Below are positions 1 to 9,281 of a stretch of 56,255 nt of DNA, in pieces. Made by a program: the position numbers and the translations under genes. Each line of letters opens with the position of its first letter. Position 1 is the first letter of the stretch. Source of the DNA: JAUUSJ01 sp051880475 (GTDB taxonomy: Bacteria; Bacillota; Clostridia; Lachnospirales; Lachnospiraceae); NCBI GenBank assembly GCA_051880475.1, contig JBJEOA010000028.1:1-56255 (forward strand), given 5' to 3'. The notes below the pieces were generated by a model. The model was not told where the DNA came from, made no database searches, and saw nothing but the letters and a program-made list of their open reading frames with translations.

Positions 1-66
1 TGAAAACTTTCAATTCTCAATCATGTATATGTTTATACACATTTTGAGTAGCAGACAGAAGAAGGA

Positions 67-1872
67 ATGGATCAGAGTAAGATTAGAAATTTTTGTATTA
101 TTGCCCATATTGATCACGGTAAATCCACCTTGGCAGACCGAATTATTGAAAAGACAGGATTATTGACAGAGCGTGAGATGCAAGCACAAGTCCTCGACAA
201 TATGGATTTAGAAAGAGAGAGAGGAATCACAATCAAATCTCAAGCTGTCCGTACGATTTATAAGGCAAAAAACGGTGAAGAGTATATTTTTAATTTAATT
301 GATACTCCAGGACATGTAGACTTTAACTATGAAGTGTCTAGGAGTTTAGCGGCATGTGAGGGAGCAGTTTTAGTTGTAGATGCGGCACAGGGAATTGAGG
401 CACAAACTTTGGCAAATGTATATTTAGCACTCGACCATGACCTTGAGGTTATGCCAGTAATTAATAAAATCGACCTTCCAAGCGCCGATCCTCAAAGAGT
501 GATTCAAGAAATTGAAGATGTGATTGGAATTGAGGCGGAGGATGCACCACTTATCTCAGCAAAGTCTGGAATTAATATCGAAGAGGTGCTAGAACAGATT
601 ATTGAAAAAATTCCAGCACCAGAGGGAGATGTAAATGCTCCGCTTCGCGCCCTTATTTTTGACAGTTTATATGATTCTTATAAGGGAGTTATTATTTTTG
701 CTCGTATTATGGAGGGAAGTATTAGACAAGGAACAATGATGCATATGATGGCTACGGGGGCCAGAGCGGAGGTCGTTGAGGTTGGAACATTTGGTGCGGG
801 ACAATTCTTCCCTTGCGAGGAGCTATCTGCCGGTATGGTTGGCTATATTACTGCAAGTCTTAAAAATGTAAAGGATACCCGTGTTGGTGATACTGTGACA
901 GACGCGAATCATATGTGCAGTGAGCCACTTCCAGGTTATAAAAAAGTAAATCCAATGGTATACTGTGGTCTTTATCCGGCAGACGGTGCAAAATATCCAG
1001 ACCTTCGAGATGCTCTAGAAAAACTTCAATTAAATGATGCGGCACTCCAGTTTGAGCCAGAAACATCGATTGCTCTTGGTTTTGGTTTTCGCTGTGGATT
1101 TTTAGGACTTTTGCATCTTGAGATTATCCAAGAAAGATTGGAGCGCGAGTATAATTTAGACTTAGTGACGACGGCACCTAGTGTTGTTTACCGAGTGCAT
1201 AAGACGGACGGAACGATGTTTGAGCTTACAAATCCTTCCAATCTTCCAGACGCTTCTCAGATTGATTATATGGAAGAGCCGATTGTCTCCGCTGAAATTA
1301 TGGTTACGACGGAATTTGTCGGTGCGATTATGAAGCTTTGTCAGGAAAGACGAGGTACTTATATTAGTATGGAATATATGGAGGAGACGAGAGCTCTTTT
1401 AAAATATGATCTCCCGCTTAATGAAATTATTTATGATTTCTTTGACGCATTAAAGTCAAGATCTAGGGGATATGCGTCCTTTGACTATGAGATAAAAGGA
1501 TATGTACAGTCTGAGCTTGTAAAACTTGATATTTTAATTAATCGAGAGGAAGTTGATGCATTATCCTTTATCGTACATGCTCAAACAGCTTATGAGCGCG
1601 GAAGAAAAATGTGTGAGAAATTAAAAGGTGAGATTCCAAGACATTTATTTGAGATTCCAATTCAGGCAGCGATTGGAAGTAAGATCATCGCTAGAGAGAC
1701 GGTAAAAGCAGTTAGAAAAGACGTTTTGGCGAAATGTTACGGTGGAGATATTACGAGAAAGAAAAAATTATTGGAAAAACAAAAGGAAGGAAAGAAGAGA
1801 ATGCGTCAGGTTGGAAGCGTAGAGATTCCACAAAAAGCATTTATGAGTGTGTTGAAGTTAGATGAAAACTAA
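67..1872 (+). CDS. lepA: Elongation factor 4 (LepA), ribosome back-translocating GTPase
   Basis: LepA is a translational GTPase that binds stalled ribosomes and can reverse translocation. The 601-residue length is normal for the family. The G domain is visible: P-loop AHIDHGKS at residues 13-20, DTPGH from residue 79 and NKID from residue 133. EF-G-like domains follow, then the LepA-specific basic C-terminus with KCYGGDITRKKKLLEKQK, the tail that reaches toward the peptidyl transferase centre. The start fits the family N-terminus; purine-rich AGAAGAAGG sits just ahead, closer than usual. The last bases overlap hemW by 11, so the two are co-translated. The 66 bases before it hold no recognisable feature. 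Confidence 0.97.
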   Translation: MDQSKIRNFCIIAHIDHGKSTLADRIIEKTGLLTEREMQAQVLDNMDLERERGITIKSQAVRTIYKAKNGEEYIFNLIDTPGHVDFNYEVSRSLAACEGAVLVVDAAQGIEAQTLANVYLALDHDLEVMPVINKIDLPSADPQRVIQEIEDVIGIEAEDAPLISAKSGINIEEVLEQIIEKIPAPEGDVNAPLRALIFDSLYDSYKGVIIFARIMEGSIRQGTMMHMMATGARAEVVEVGTFGAGQFFPCEELSAGMVGYITASLKNVKDTRVGDTVTDANHMCSEPLPGYKKVNPMVYCGLYPADGAKYPDLRDALEKLQLNDAALQFEPETSIALGFGFRCGFLGLLHLEIIQERLEREYNLDLVTTAPSVVYRVHKTDGTMFELTNPSNLPDASQIDYMEEPIVSAEIMVTTEFVGAIMKLCQERRGTYISMEYMEETRALLKYDLPLNEIIYDFFDALKSRSRGYASFDYEIKGYVQSELVKLDILINREEVDALSFIVHAQTAYERGRKMCEKLKGEIPRHLFEIPIQAAIGSKIIARETVKAVRKDVLAKCYGGDITRKKKLLEKQKEGKKRMRQVGSVEIPQKAFMSVLKLDEN

Positions 1873-3004
1873 AAGAGAATTAAGCCTCTATCTTCATATT
1901 CCATTTTGTGTGAAAAAATGTATTTACTGTGATTTTTTATCTTTTGCAAGTGACGAATCGATGAGGGCACAGTATGTAGATGCGATTTGTAAAGAAATAA
2001 ATAGCTATAAAATATTTGGGAAGGAGTATCAAATCAAAACTATTTTTGTAGGAGGAGGTACTCCTTCTCTTCTGAGTGAGAGAGAGATAGAAAAAATTTT
2101 TACTGCACTTATCGATGTTTTTGATTTTACTGAGATAGAAGAGGTGACAATTGAGGCAAATCCAGGTACGTTGACAAAAGAAAAATTGAGCTGTTATAAG
2201 AAGATTGGAATCAATCGACTAAGTATGGGGCTTCAAAGCACGCAAGATAAAGAGCTTTTTATGCTCTCTCGAATTCACACATATCGCCAATTTTTAGAAG
2301 GATATGAAGAGGCAAGGCGACAGGGATTTAAAAATATAAATATAGATTTGATGATGGGGTTACCAAAACAGACAAAGGAATCCTATTTAAATGGAGTAGA
2401 AAAATTGATGGCGCTTGGTCCTGAGCATATTTCCTCGTATAGTTTAATTGTCGAGGAGGAAACCCCTTTATATCATAGGGAAGACTTATTAAATTTACTT
2501 CCAGATGAAGATACAGAAAGAGAAATGTACGATTTGACAGGACAGAAATTGGAAGAAAATGGATATCACCGCTATGAAATATCTAATTATGCAAAACAAG
2601 GTTTTGAGTGTAAGCATAATATAGTTTATTGGAGGCAAAAAGAATACTTAGGTATTGGACTTGGAGCTTCTTCTTATTTTCAGGGGGCGAGATTTAAAAA
2701 TGAAGAAAATTTTTCTTCTTATTTAAAAAAGCCTTATATTCCATTCGAAAATCGCACACAATATACGATATTGACTACAAAAGATAAAATGGAAGAATTT
2801 ATGTACTTGGGACTTCGCATGACAAAGGGAATTTCTAAAACCAAATTTGAAAATACATTTCATAGGAAGATAGAGGATGTCTATGGAGATATCATTAAGA
2901 AATATGAGAAAATGCAATTACTAAAAGAAGAAAAAGATGATATATTTTTTACAAAAAAAGGGTTGGATGTCTCAAATCAAGTGCTATGGGAATTTCTTTT
3001 TTAA
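1862..3004 (+). CDS. hemW: Radical SAM heme chaperone HemW (HemN-like)
   Basis: HemW is a radical SAM protein once called oxygen-independent coproporphyrinogen oxidase; current knowledge of the family favours heme binding and delivery. The Cx3CxxC iron-sulfur motif is C16, C20, C23 in HIPFCVKKCIYCDF. GGGTPS and the TIEANPGT segment of the SAM barrel follow, and the HemN C-terminal domain is at about residues 300-375. The cluster motif has the spacing of HemW and lacks the extra cysteine typical of true HemN. The gene starts inside the end of lepA, an arrangement common in Firmicutes. Length (380) is typical. Substrate handling in this organism is inferred from family only. Confidence 0.93.
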   Translation: MKTKRELSLYLHIPFCVKKCIYCDFLSFASDESMRAQYVDAICKEINSYKIFGKEYQIKTIFVGGGTPSLLSEREIEKIFTALIDVFDFTEIEEVTIEANPGTLTKEKLSCYKKIGINRLSMGLQSTQDKELFMLSRIHTYRQFLEGYEEARRQGFKNINIDLMMGLPKQTKESYLNGVEKLMALGPEHISSYSLIVEEETPLYHREDLLNLLPDEDTEREMYDLTGQKLEENGYHRYEISNYAKQGFECKHNIVYWRQKEYLGIGLGASSYFQGARFKNEENFSSYLKKPYIPFENRTQYTILTTKDKMEEFMYLGLRMTKGISKTKFENTFHRKIEDVYGDIIKKYEKMQLLKEEKDDIFFTKKGLDVSNQVLWEFLF

Positions 3005-3023
3005 AAAAAAATAAAAAAACTAC

Positions 3024-3052
3024 TTGACAACTACATTACAAAGTGATATTTT
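3024..3052 (+). promoter_or_regulatory. Sigma-A-type promoter of the hrcA heat-shock operon
   Basis: TTGACA (3024-3029), a 17-base spacer and TATTTT (3047-3052). Transcription would start near 3059, placing the CIRCE operator at the very start of the transcript, where bound HrcA would block RNA polymerase. Confidence 0.8.
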
Positions 3053-3065
3053 AAGTATAAAGATG

Positions 3066-3092
3066 TTAGCACTCAATTAAAACGAGTGCTAA
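3066..3092 (+). promoter_or_regulatory. CIRCE operator (HrcA binding site)
   Basis: Perfect match to the CIRCE consensus: TTAGCACTC (3066-3074), nine bases, GAGTGCTAA (3084-3092). It lies between the promoter and hrcA. In Firmicutes HrcA binds this repeat to repress the operon until heat shock titrates the repressor's folding helper GroEL. Confidence 0.97.
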
Positions 3093-3125
3093 TAAATAAA
3101 AAATCTCACGAAAGGATGTGAAAGC

Positions 3126-4160
3126 GTGGAGCTAACAGAGAGAAAACAAAAAATTCTAAAAGCAATTGTGTCAACTTATTTAGAGACTGGCGAGCCAGTT
3201 GGTTCTCGAACGATTTCCAAATATACAGATTTAAAACTAAGCTCTGCGACAATCCGCAATGAGATGGCAGACTTAGAAGAGCTTGGATATATTCTCCAGC
3301 CTCATACATCTGCCGGAAGGATTCCTTCCGATTTGGGTTATCGATTTTTTGTCGATGAGTTGATGAGTGAAAAGGAAAATGAGATAGAAGAAAAGCAAGC
3401 CTTAATTGAGAGAGTGGACAGAATGGAAGTTCTCTTAAAGCAGGTGGCAAGAACATTGGCAAATAGCACCAATTATACGACTCTCGTCACAACCCCTCAG
3501 TATAAGGAATCAACCATTAAATTCATTCAGATATCTCAAGTAGATGCAGGTCAGATTTTGGCAGTCATTGTTATTGGAGCAAATACGATTAAAAACCATT
3601 TGATTCAGACCGATACCGAGTTGAGAAATGATGAGGTACTAAAGTTAAATCTCTTGATTAATTCATTTTTACAGGGATTAAGTCTTACAGATATTAATCT
3701 AGAACTTATGTATACAATGAAGATGCAAGCAGGAATTCATTCAGAACTTTTAGAACAGGTATTTATGGGAATTGTAGAAGCGATTCATGAGGTAGATAAT
3801 ATTGAGATTTACACAGAAGGTGCTTCAAATATGTTAAAGTATCCAGAGCTTGGAGACCGGCAGCGCGCCACTTTGCTGCTAGAAAAGCTAGCGGATAGAG
3901 ATTCGTTAGCAGAACTTATCGACAAGACTTCCAGTCAGGAGGACGGAGATAAAAAAGTTCAAGTCTATATTGGAAGTGAGTCGAATATTCAAGATTTAAA
4001 GGATTGCAGTATTGTAACGGTTCCTTATGATTTTGGAAAGAGTGGAAGTGGCACAATCGGTATTATCGGTCCAAAGAGAATGAACTATAAAAAAGTAGTA
4101 AAGACTTTGCAGAATTTGACAGAAGAATTAGATGTTATTTTTGGCAATGAAAAAAAATAG
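3126..4160 (+). CDS. hrcA: Heat-inducible transcription repressor HrcA
   Basis: Repressor of class I heat-shock genes. The N-terminal winged helix is clear (LTERKQKILKAIVSTYLET, then SSATIRNEMADLEELGYI), followed by the HrcA motif HTSAGRIPSDLGYRFFVDEL near residues 60-80 and the long GAF-like dimerisation domain. 344 residues is normal. The start is GTG at 3126, supported by AAAGGATG at 3111. It is the first gene of an operon with grpE, dnaK and dnaJ and sits directly behind a CIRCE site, so it represses itself. Confidence 0.97.
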   Translation: MELTERKQKILKAIVSTYLETGEPVGSRTISKYTDLKLSSATIRNEMADLEELGYILQPHTSAGRIPSDLGYRFFVDELMSEKENEIEEKQALIERVDRMEVLLKQVARTLANSTNYTTLVTTPQYKESTIKFIQISQVDAGQILAVIVIGANTIKNHLIQTDTELRNDEVLKLNLLINSFLQGLSLTDINLELMYTMKMQAGIHSELLEQVFMGIVEAIHEVDNIEIYTEGASNMLKYPELGDRQRATLLLEKLADRDSLAELIDKTSSQEDGDKKVQVYIGSESNIQDLKDCSIVTVPYDFGKSGSGTIGIIGPKRMNYKKVVKTLQNLTEELDVIFGNEKK

Positions 4161-4192
4161 AAATTCTTATATAGAAAGGCGGAGTTGTAAAA

Positions 4193-4840
4193 GTGGAAGA
4201 AAAAAATATAAATATAAGCGAAGTTGAAGAAGAAAAAGAGGAAACTCTAGAGCAAGAATCTAAGATGGAGCAAGAAGAAGTAAAAGAAGAAAAAGAAGAA
4301 AAAGAAGAAAAAACTGAGGATACTGCCGAGGATATGCAAGAAGATAAAAAAGGCTTCTTTAAGAAAAAAGGAAAATCAGCTAAGACATTAGAGATTGAGC
4401 TAAAAAAAGCGAAGGAAGAGGCAGATGAGTACAAAGACCGCTATCAGAGATTGATGGCAGAGTTTGAAAATGCGAGAAAGAGAACTGCAAAGGAAACAGG
4501 TCGTATGTACGATATGGGAGCAAAAGATATTTTAGAAAAACTTTTGCCAGTTGTAGATAATTTTGAGAGAGGTTTAGCTGCTGCAACCGAGGAAGAAAAG
4601 GAAACTCCTTTTGTGCAGGGAGTTGACAAAATCTATAAACAGATGATGACAGTTTTAGAAGGTGTCGGTGTGACAGCAATGAACGCTGAGGGAAAGGAGT
4701 TTAATCCAGATTTCCACAATGCAGTGATGCATGTTGAAAACGAAGAACTCGGTGAAAATATAGTGGCAGCAGAGCTACAAAAAGGATATATGTATAAAGA
4801 TATGGTACTTCGCCACAGCATGGTGACGGTTGCCAACTAA
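4193..4840 (+). CDS. grpE: GrpE, nucleotide exchange factor for DnaK
   Basis: GrpE speeds ADP release from DnaK. The first 60 or so residues are a glutamate- and lysine-rich stretch without predicted structure, longer than in many GrpE proteins. A long coiled-coil helix follows (about residues 65-110, with KDRYQRLMAEFENARKRTAKE), then the four-helix and beta-wing regions ending in HSMVTVAN. The start is GTG at 4193, preceded by AAAGGCGGAG. The gene lies 32 bases behind hrcA and 83 bases before dnaK in the CIRCE-controlled operon. Confidence 0.95.
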   Translation: MEEKNINISEVEEEKEETLEQESKMEQEEVKEEKEEKEEKTEDTAEDMQEDKKGFFKKKGKSAKTLEIELKKAKEEADEYKDRYQRLMAEFENARKRTAKETGRMYDMGAKDILEKLLPVVDNFERGLAAATEEEKETPFVQGVDKIYKQMMTVLEGVGVTAMNAEGKEFNPDFHNAVMHVENEELGENIVAAELQKGYMYKDMVLRHSMVTVAN

Positions 4841-4923
4841 AAAATAGGGAGGAAGGTAAAACTTCCGATTTATCGTATAGAATAAATATAAGACAAACAA
4901 ATAGATTTTAGGAGGAATTCATT

Positions 4924-6795
4924 ATGGGTAAAATTATAGGTATTGATTTAGGAACAACAAATTCATGTGTAGCAGTTATGGAAGGTGGTAAACCAGTTGT
5001 TATCACAAACGCAGAGGGAGCAAGAACAACTCCATCTGTAGTAGCATTTACAAAGACAGGAGAGAGAGTTGTAGGTGAGCCAGCAAAACGTCAGGCAGTA
5101 ACAAATGCAGATAAAACAATCTCTTCTATCAAGAGACATATGGGAACAGACTATAAAGTAGATATCGATGGAAAGAAATATTCTCCGCAGGAAATCTCTG
5201 CCATGGTATTACAGAAATTAAAATCTGATGCAGAAAATTATCTTGGTGAGAAAGTAACAGAGGCAGTTATCACAGTTCCTGCTTACTTCAATGATGCACA
5301 AAGACAGGCAACAAAAGATGCTGGTAAAATCGCAGGCTTAGATGTAAAACGTATTATCAACGAGCCAACAGCAGCAGCATTATCTTATGGTCTTGACAAT
5401 GAGAATGAGCAAAAAATTATGGTATATGACTTAGGTGGTGGTACATTTGATGTATCTATCATCGAGATTGGTGAGGGTGTTATCGAAGTATTATCTACAG
5501 CTGGTGATAATAGATTAGGTGGAGATGACTTTGATAATATTATTACAAACTATATGCTTGATGAGTTTAAGAAGGCAGAGGGCGTTGACTTATCTAAAGA
5601 TAAGATGGCAATGCAGAGATTAAAAGAAGCAGCAGAAAAAGCGAAAAAAGAACTTTCTAGCAGCACAACAACAAATATCAACCTTCCATTCATCACAGCA
5701 ACAGCAGAAGGTCCAAAACATTTAGATATGAACCTTACAAGAGCAAAATTCAATGAGTTGACATCTGTTTTAGTAGAGAGAACAGCAGGACCTGTAAAGA
5801 ATGCTTTATCTGACGCAGGACTTAGCGCTTCTGAGCTTACAAAAGTATTATTAGTTGGTGGTTCTACACGTATCCCAGCTGTACAAGATAAAGTAAAACA
5901 GTTAACAGGAAAAGAGCCATTTAAGGGAATTAACCCAGATGAATGTGTAGCTATCGGTGCTAGTATTCAGGGTGGTAAATTAGCTGGTGATACAAGCGCA
6001 GGCGATATCTTATTATTAGACGTAACTCCACTTTCCTTATCCATCGAGACAATGGGTGGTGTAGCTACAAGATTAATTGAGAGAAATACAACAATCCCTA
6101 CAAAGAAGAGCCAGATTTTCTCCACAGCAGAAGATAATCAGACAGCAGTAGATATCCATGTAGTACAAGGAGAGAGACAGTTCGCAAGAGATAATAAGAC
6201 ATTAGGTCAGTTCAGATTAGACGGTATCCCACCAGCAAGAAGAGGTATCCCTCAGATCGAGGTTACATTTGATATCGATGCAAACGGTATTGTAAATGTA
6301 TCTGCTAAAGATTTAGGAACTGGAAAAGAGCAGCATATTACAATCACAGCTGGTTCTAATATGTCTGACGCTGATATTGAGAAAGCTGTAAAAGAGGCAG
6401 CTCAGTATGAGGCAGAAGATAAGAAGAGAAAAGAAGCTATCGAGGCTAGAAATGATGCAGATTCTATGGTATTCCAGACAGAGAAAGCTCTTGAGGAAGC
6501 TGGAGATAAGATTGATGCAAGTGATAAAGCTAAGGTAGAGGCTGACATTCAGGAATTAAAAGATATTCTTGCAAAATCTACACCAGAATCTATGACAGAG
6601 TCTGACGTAGAGGAAATTAGAAATGCAAAAGAGAAAATGATGAAAGATGCTCAAAGCTTATTCCAGAAATTATATGAGCAGGCTCAGGCAGCAGGTGCAG
6701 GTGCTACAGGTGCAGGTCCAGATATGGGTGGTGCTTCTGCAAATAGCAACTATGCACAAGATGATGTGGTAGATGCTGATTATAAAGAAGTTTAA
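4924..6795 (+). CDS. dnaK: Chaperone DnaK (Hsp70)
   Basis: Central ATP-driven Hsp70 chaperone. The ATPase domain begins GIDLGTTNSCVAVMEGG and contains the phosphate-2 motif YDLGGGTFDVS and the adenosine motif LLVGGSTRIPAVQ. The substrate-binding domain and helical lid follow, and the protein ends in the acidic DDVVDADYKEV tail. At 623 residues it is a standard Gram-positive DnaK. A strong AGGAGG precedes the ATG. Codons are biased to a small set (GCA, ACA, AAA), consistent with high expression. It is third in the hrcA operon; a 186-base gap with a hairpin separates it from dnaJ. Confidence 0.99.
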   Translation: MGKIIGIDLGTTNSCVAVMEGGKPVVITNAEGARTTPSVVAFTKTGERVVGEPAKRQAVTNADKTISSIKRHMGTDYKVDIDGKKYSPQEISAMVLQKLKSDAENYLGEKVTEAVITVPAYFNDAQRQATKDAGKIAGLDVKRIINEPTAAALSYGLDNENEQKIMVYDLGGGTFDVSIIEIGEGVIEVLSTAGDNRLGGDDFDNIITNYMLDEFKKAEGVDLSKDKMAMQRLKEAAEKAKKELSSSTTTNINLPFITATAEGPKHLDMNLTRAKFNELTSVLVERTAGPVKNALSDAGLSASELTKVLLVGGSTRIPAVQDKVKQLTGKEPFKGINPDECVAIGASIQGGKLAGDTSAGDILLLDVTPLSLSIETMGGVATRLIERNTTIPTKKSQIFSTAEDNQTAVDIHVVQGERQFARDNKTLGQFRLDGIPPARRGIPQIEVTFDIDANGIVNVSAKDLGTGKEQHITITAGSNMSDADIEKAVKEAAQYEAEDKKRKEAIEARNDADSMVFQTEKALEEAGDKIDASDKAKVEADIQELKDILAKSTPESMTESDVEEIRNAKEKMMKDAQSLFQKLYEQAQAAGAGATGAGPDMGGASANSNYAQDDVVDADYKEV

Positions 6796-6900
6796 TATTC
6801 TTGATTTATAGCAAAAATCATGTTAAGATGTGGAACGATAATGCAGTTTCGCTCTAGTAAAAATAAAAAGACAAAAAAGTCTAAATAGTGAAAAAGGTAA

Positions 6901-6939
6901 GGGTGGCGCAGCGACTGCAAGGTGGGAACTGTGTCACCC
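6901..6939 (+). other. Intergenic hairpin between dnaK and dnaJ
   Basis: Arms GGGTGGCGCAG (6901-6911) and CTGTGTCACCC (6929-6939) form an 11-bp stem with two G-U wobbles and a 17-base loop. No run of T follows, so it is not a classical terminator. It could protect the upstream dnaK mRNA end after processing or weaken read-through into dnaJ. The function is inference; the pairing is seen directly. Confidence 0.6.
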
Positions 6940-6981
6940 ATTATGTGCGTTATAAAAAGATTTGAGGAAAGGTGAAAAAGT

Positions 6982-8211
6982 ATGGCAAGTAAAAGGGATT
7001 ATTATGAAGTACTAGGTGTTCAAAAAGGGGCATCTGATGCTGAGATAAAAAGAGCGTACCGAAAGGTGGCAAAAAAATATCACCCTGACGCCAACCCAGG
7101 GAATAAAGAGGCAGAAGAAAAGTTTAAAGAGGCGGCAGAGGCATATGAAGTGCTTAGCGACGCAGATAAGAGAAGCAAATACGACCAGTTTGGTCACGCA
7201 GCCTTCGAGCAGGGCGGCGGCGGAGCAGGTGGCTTTGGCGGTTTTGACTTTAGCGGTGCAGATATGGGAGATATTTTTGGAGATATTTTCGGAGATTTCT
7301 TTGGAGGTGGCTCAAGAAGCAGATCTTCTAATAACGGTCCAATGAAGGGAGCAAGCTTAAGAGCCAGCATTCGAATTACATTTGAGGAAGCAGTATTTGG
7401 CTGTGAGAAAGAATTAGAAATTACATTGAAAGACGAGTGTGGAACTTGTCACACAACAGGAGCAAAACCAGGTACAGCGCCAGAGACTTGTCCAAAATGT
7501 GGAGGAAAAGGTCAGGTTGTCTATACACAGCAGTCTATGTTTGGCATGGTAAGAAATGTTCAGACATGTCCAGATTGTAACGGAACTGGGCAGATTATCA
7601 AAGAAAAATGCCCAGAATGTCACGGTGAGGGATATATTAAGAGAAGAAGAAAAATTAAAGTGACTATTCCAGCGGGTATCGATAATGGTCAGAGCGTTCG
7701 TATCGCAGGAAAGGGCGAGCCAGGAAAGAATGGCGGTCCAAGAGGAGATTTATTAGTCAATGTAGTAGTAAGCAGACATCCAAAATTCCAAAGACAAGAG
7801 TATGATTTATATTCTACACAGCCAATCGACTTTGTAGATGCCACACTTGGTGCTACTATTAAGATTGACACAATTGATGGACCTTATGATTATACGATTA
7901 AGCCTGGAACACAGACTGACACAAAGATTCGCTTAAATAAAAAAGGTGTTCCAACTCTTCGAAATAAAAACATCCGTGGCGATCACTATGTGACATTAGT
8001 TGTAAAAGTTCCAAAGAATTTAAATGAAAAACAAAAACAGGCTCTTCAAAACTTTAAGGCAGCAATGAACGGAGAGTATGTTGATATGAATACTGGTTCT
8101 AGCTATAATAATACTTATAATGAAAATCAGGCAAACCAAGACGGTGAGAAAAAAGAAGGTAAGAAGAAAAATCTTTGGGAGAAATTCAAAGATAGTTTTG
8201 ATGGAGAGTAA
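6982..8211 (+). CDS. dnaJ: Chaperone DnaJ (Hsp40)
   Basis: Co-chaperone that delivers substrates to DnaK and triggers its ATP hydrolysis. The J domain (residues 4-70) has the HPD tripeptide in YHPDANPG. A Gly/Phe-rich linker with repeated GDIFGD units follows, then the zinc region with CxxC pairs (CGTC, CPKCGGKG, CPDCNGTG, CPECHGEG), and the C-terminal substrate domains. The first zinc repeat, CGTCHTTG, deviates from CxxCxGxG. The C-terminus carries a lysine-rich extension, making the protein (409 residues) slightly long. The start is preceded by GAGGAAAGG. It is followed after three bases by prmA. Confidence 0.97.
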   Translation: MASKRDYYEVLGVQKGASDAEIKRAYRKVAKKYHPDANPGNKEAEEKFKEAAEAYEVLSDADKRSKYDQFGHAAFEQGGGGAGGFGGFDFSGADMGDIFGDIFGDFFGGGSRSRSSNNGPMKGASLRASIRITFEEAVFGCEKELEITLKDECGTCHTTGAKPGTAPETCPKCGGKGQVVYTQQSMFGMVRNVQTCPDCNGTGQIIKEKCPECHGEGYIKRRRKIKVTIPAGIDNGQSVRIAGKGEPGKNGGPRGDLLVNVVVSRHPKFQRQEYDLYSTQPIDFVDATLGATIKIDTIDGPYDYTIKPGTQTDTKIRLNKKGVPTLRNKNIRGDHYVTLVVKVPKNLNEKQKQALQNFKAAMNGEYVDMNTGSSYNNTYNENQANQDGEKKEGKKKNLWEKFKDSFDGE

Positions 8212-8214
8212 TCA

Positions 8215-9174
8215 ATGGAATGGACAAAAGTAATAATTGATACGACCGTGGAGGCGGTAGATAGCATCACTTGGTTTTTAGGAGAGATGGAAATCTACAG
8301 TGTGGAGATAGAAGATCATCTTCCTCTCACAGAGGAGGAGCGAAGAGAGATGTATGTTGATTTGCTTCCAGATGAGATTGCGCCAAACGATGGCAAGGCG
8401 AAAGTAAGCTTTTATTTAGAAGATGATTCAAATTTGGATGAAATTGTAAAAAATGTGGAGAGAGAATTAAAAGAGCTTAGCACATATATGAATATCGGAA
8501 GTGGAGAAATTACAATCGATAGTACAAAAGAAGAAGATTGGGTAAATAACTGGAAACAGTATTTTAAGCCTTTTTATGTGGATGAACATATTATGGTAAA
8601 GCCTACGTGGGAGACGGTGGAAAATGTGCCAGAGGAAGATTTGATTGTGGAAATTGACCCGGGAACGGCGTTTGGAACAGGCTCTCACGAGACGACAAAG
8701 CTTTGTATGCGTCAGCTAAAGAAATATGTAAAAAATGATACTGTTTTATTAGATGTGGGATGTGGAAGTGCAATTTTATCTATTTTAGGGTTAAAGCTTG
8801 GAGCAAAATATGCGGTAGATACGGATATTGACCCAAATGCAGTTCGCGCAGCAAAGGAAAATTTTGAGGTAAATCACTTAGAGAAAGAGCAGTATGAAGT
8901 TTTGCTTGGAAATATACTAGATGATGAGCAGATGAGACAGGACTTAGGAAGGGAATGTTACGATATTGTAGTGGCAAATATTTTGGCCGATGTTATCATT
9001 CCACTCTCTTCCTTAGTGCCACAGTTTTTAAAGAAAGATGGCGTGTTCATTTCTTCTGGTATTATTAATACAAAAGAAGAAGAGGTAAAACAGGCTATTT
9101 TAGATGCTGATATGAAAATTATAGAAATTTCTCATATGGGTGACTGGGTAAGTATTACAGCGATGAGAAAATAA
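8215..9174 (+). CDS. prmA: Ribosomal protein L11 methyltransferase PrmA
   Basis: SAM-dependent methyltransferase that trimethylates ribosomal protein L11. The PrmA signature DPGTAFGTGSHETT is followed by the SAM-binding motif LLDVGCGSAILSI and the catalytic-region motif DIVVANILADVI. An N-terminal L11-recognition domain covers about residues 1-120. The 319-residue length is normal. The gene starts three bases after dnaJ, so it is translationally coupled to the heat-shock operon, a standard Firmicute order with rsmE next. Confidence 0.95.
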   Translation: MEWTKVIIDTTVEAVDSITWFLGEMEIYSVEIEDHLPLTEEERREMYVDLLPDEIAPNDGKAKVSFYLEDDSNLDEIVKNVERELKELSTYMNIGSGEITIDSTKEEDWVNNWKQYFKPFYVDEHIMVKPTWETVENVPEEDLIVEIDPGTAFGTGSHETTKLCMRQLKKYVKNDTVLLDVGCGSAILSILGLKLGAKYAVDTDIDPNAVRAAKENFEVNHLEKEQYEVLLGNILDDEQMRQDLGRECYDIVVANILADVIIPLSSLVPQFLKKDGVFISSGIINTKEEEVKQAILDADMKIIEISHMGDWVSITAMRK

Positions 9175-9281
9175 TAGATAAAATATTTCGTAGATTGCAT
9201 GGATTATGCGAAATTTTATTTTCCTTTTCGGAGATTGGATAGTATAATGAAAAATCATAGATTTTGACTGTGGAGGGAAAA

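Noticed and set aside
6820..6888. 22-codon open frame between dnaK and dnaJ
   Set aside because: No ribosome binding site, low-complexity Lys/Ser tail, and no independent promoter.
6912..6932. Partial likeness to a T-box sequence (AAGGTGG)
   Set aside because: The conserved ACCGCG part is absent and there is no terminator; dnaJ is not a T-box target.
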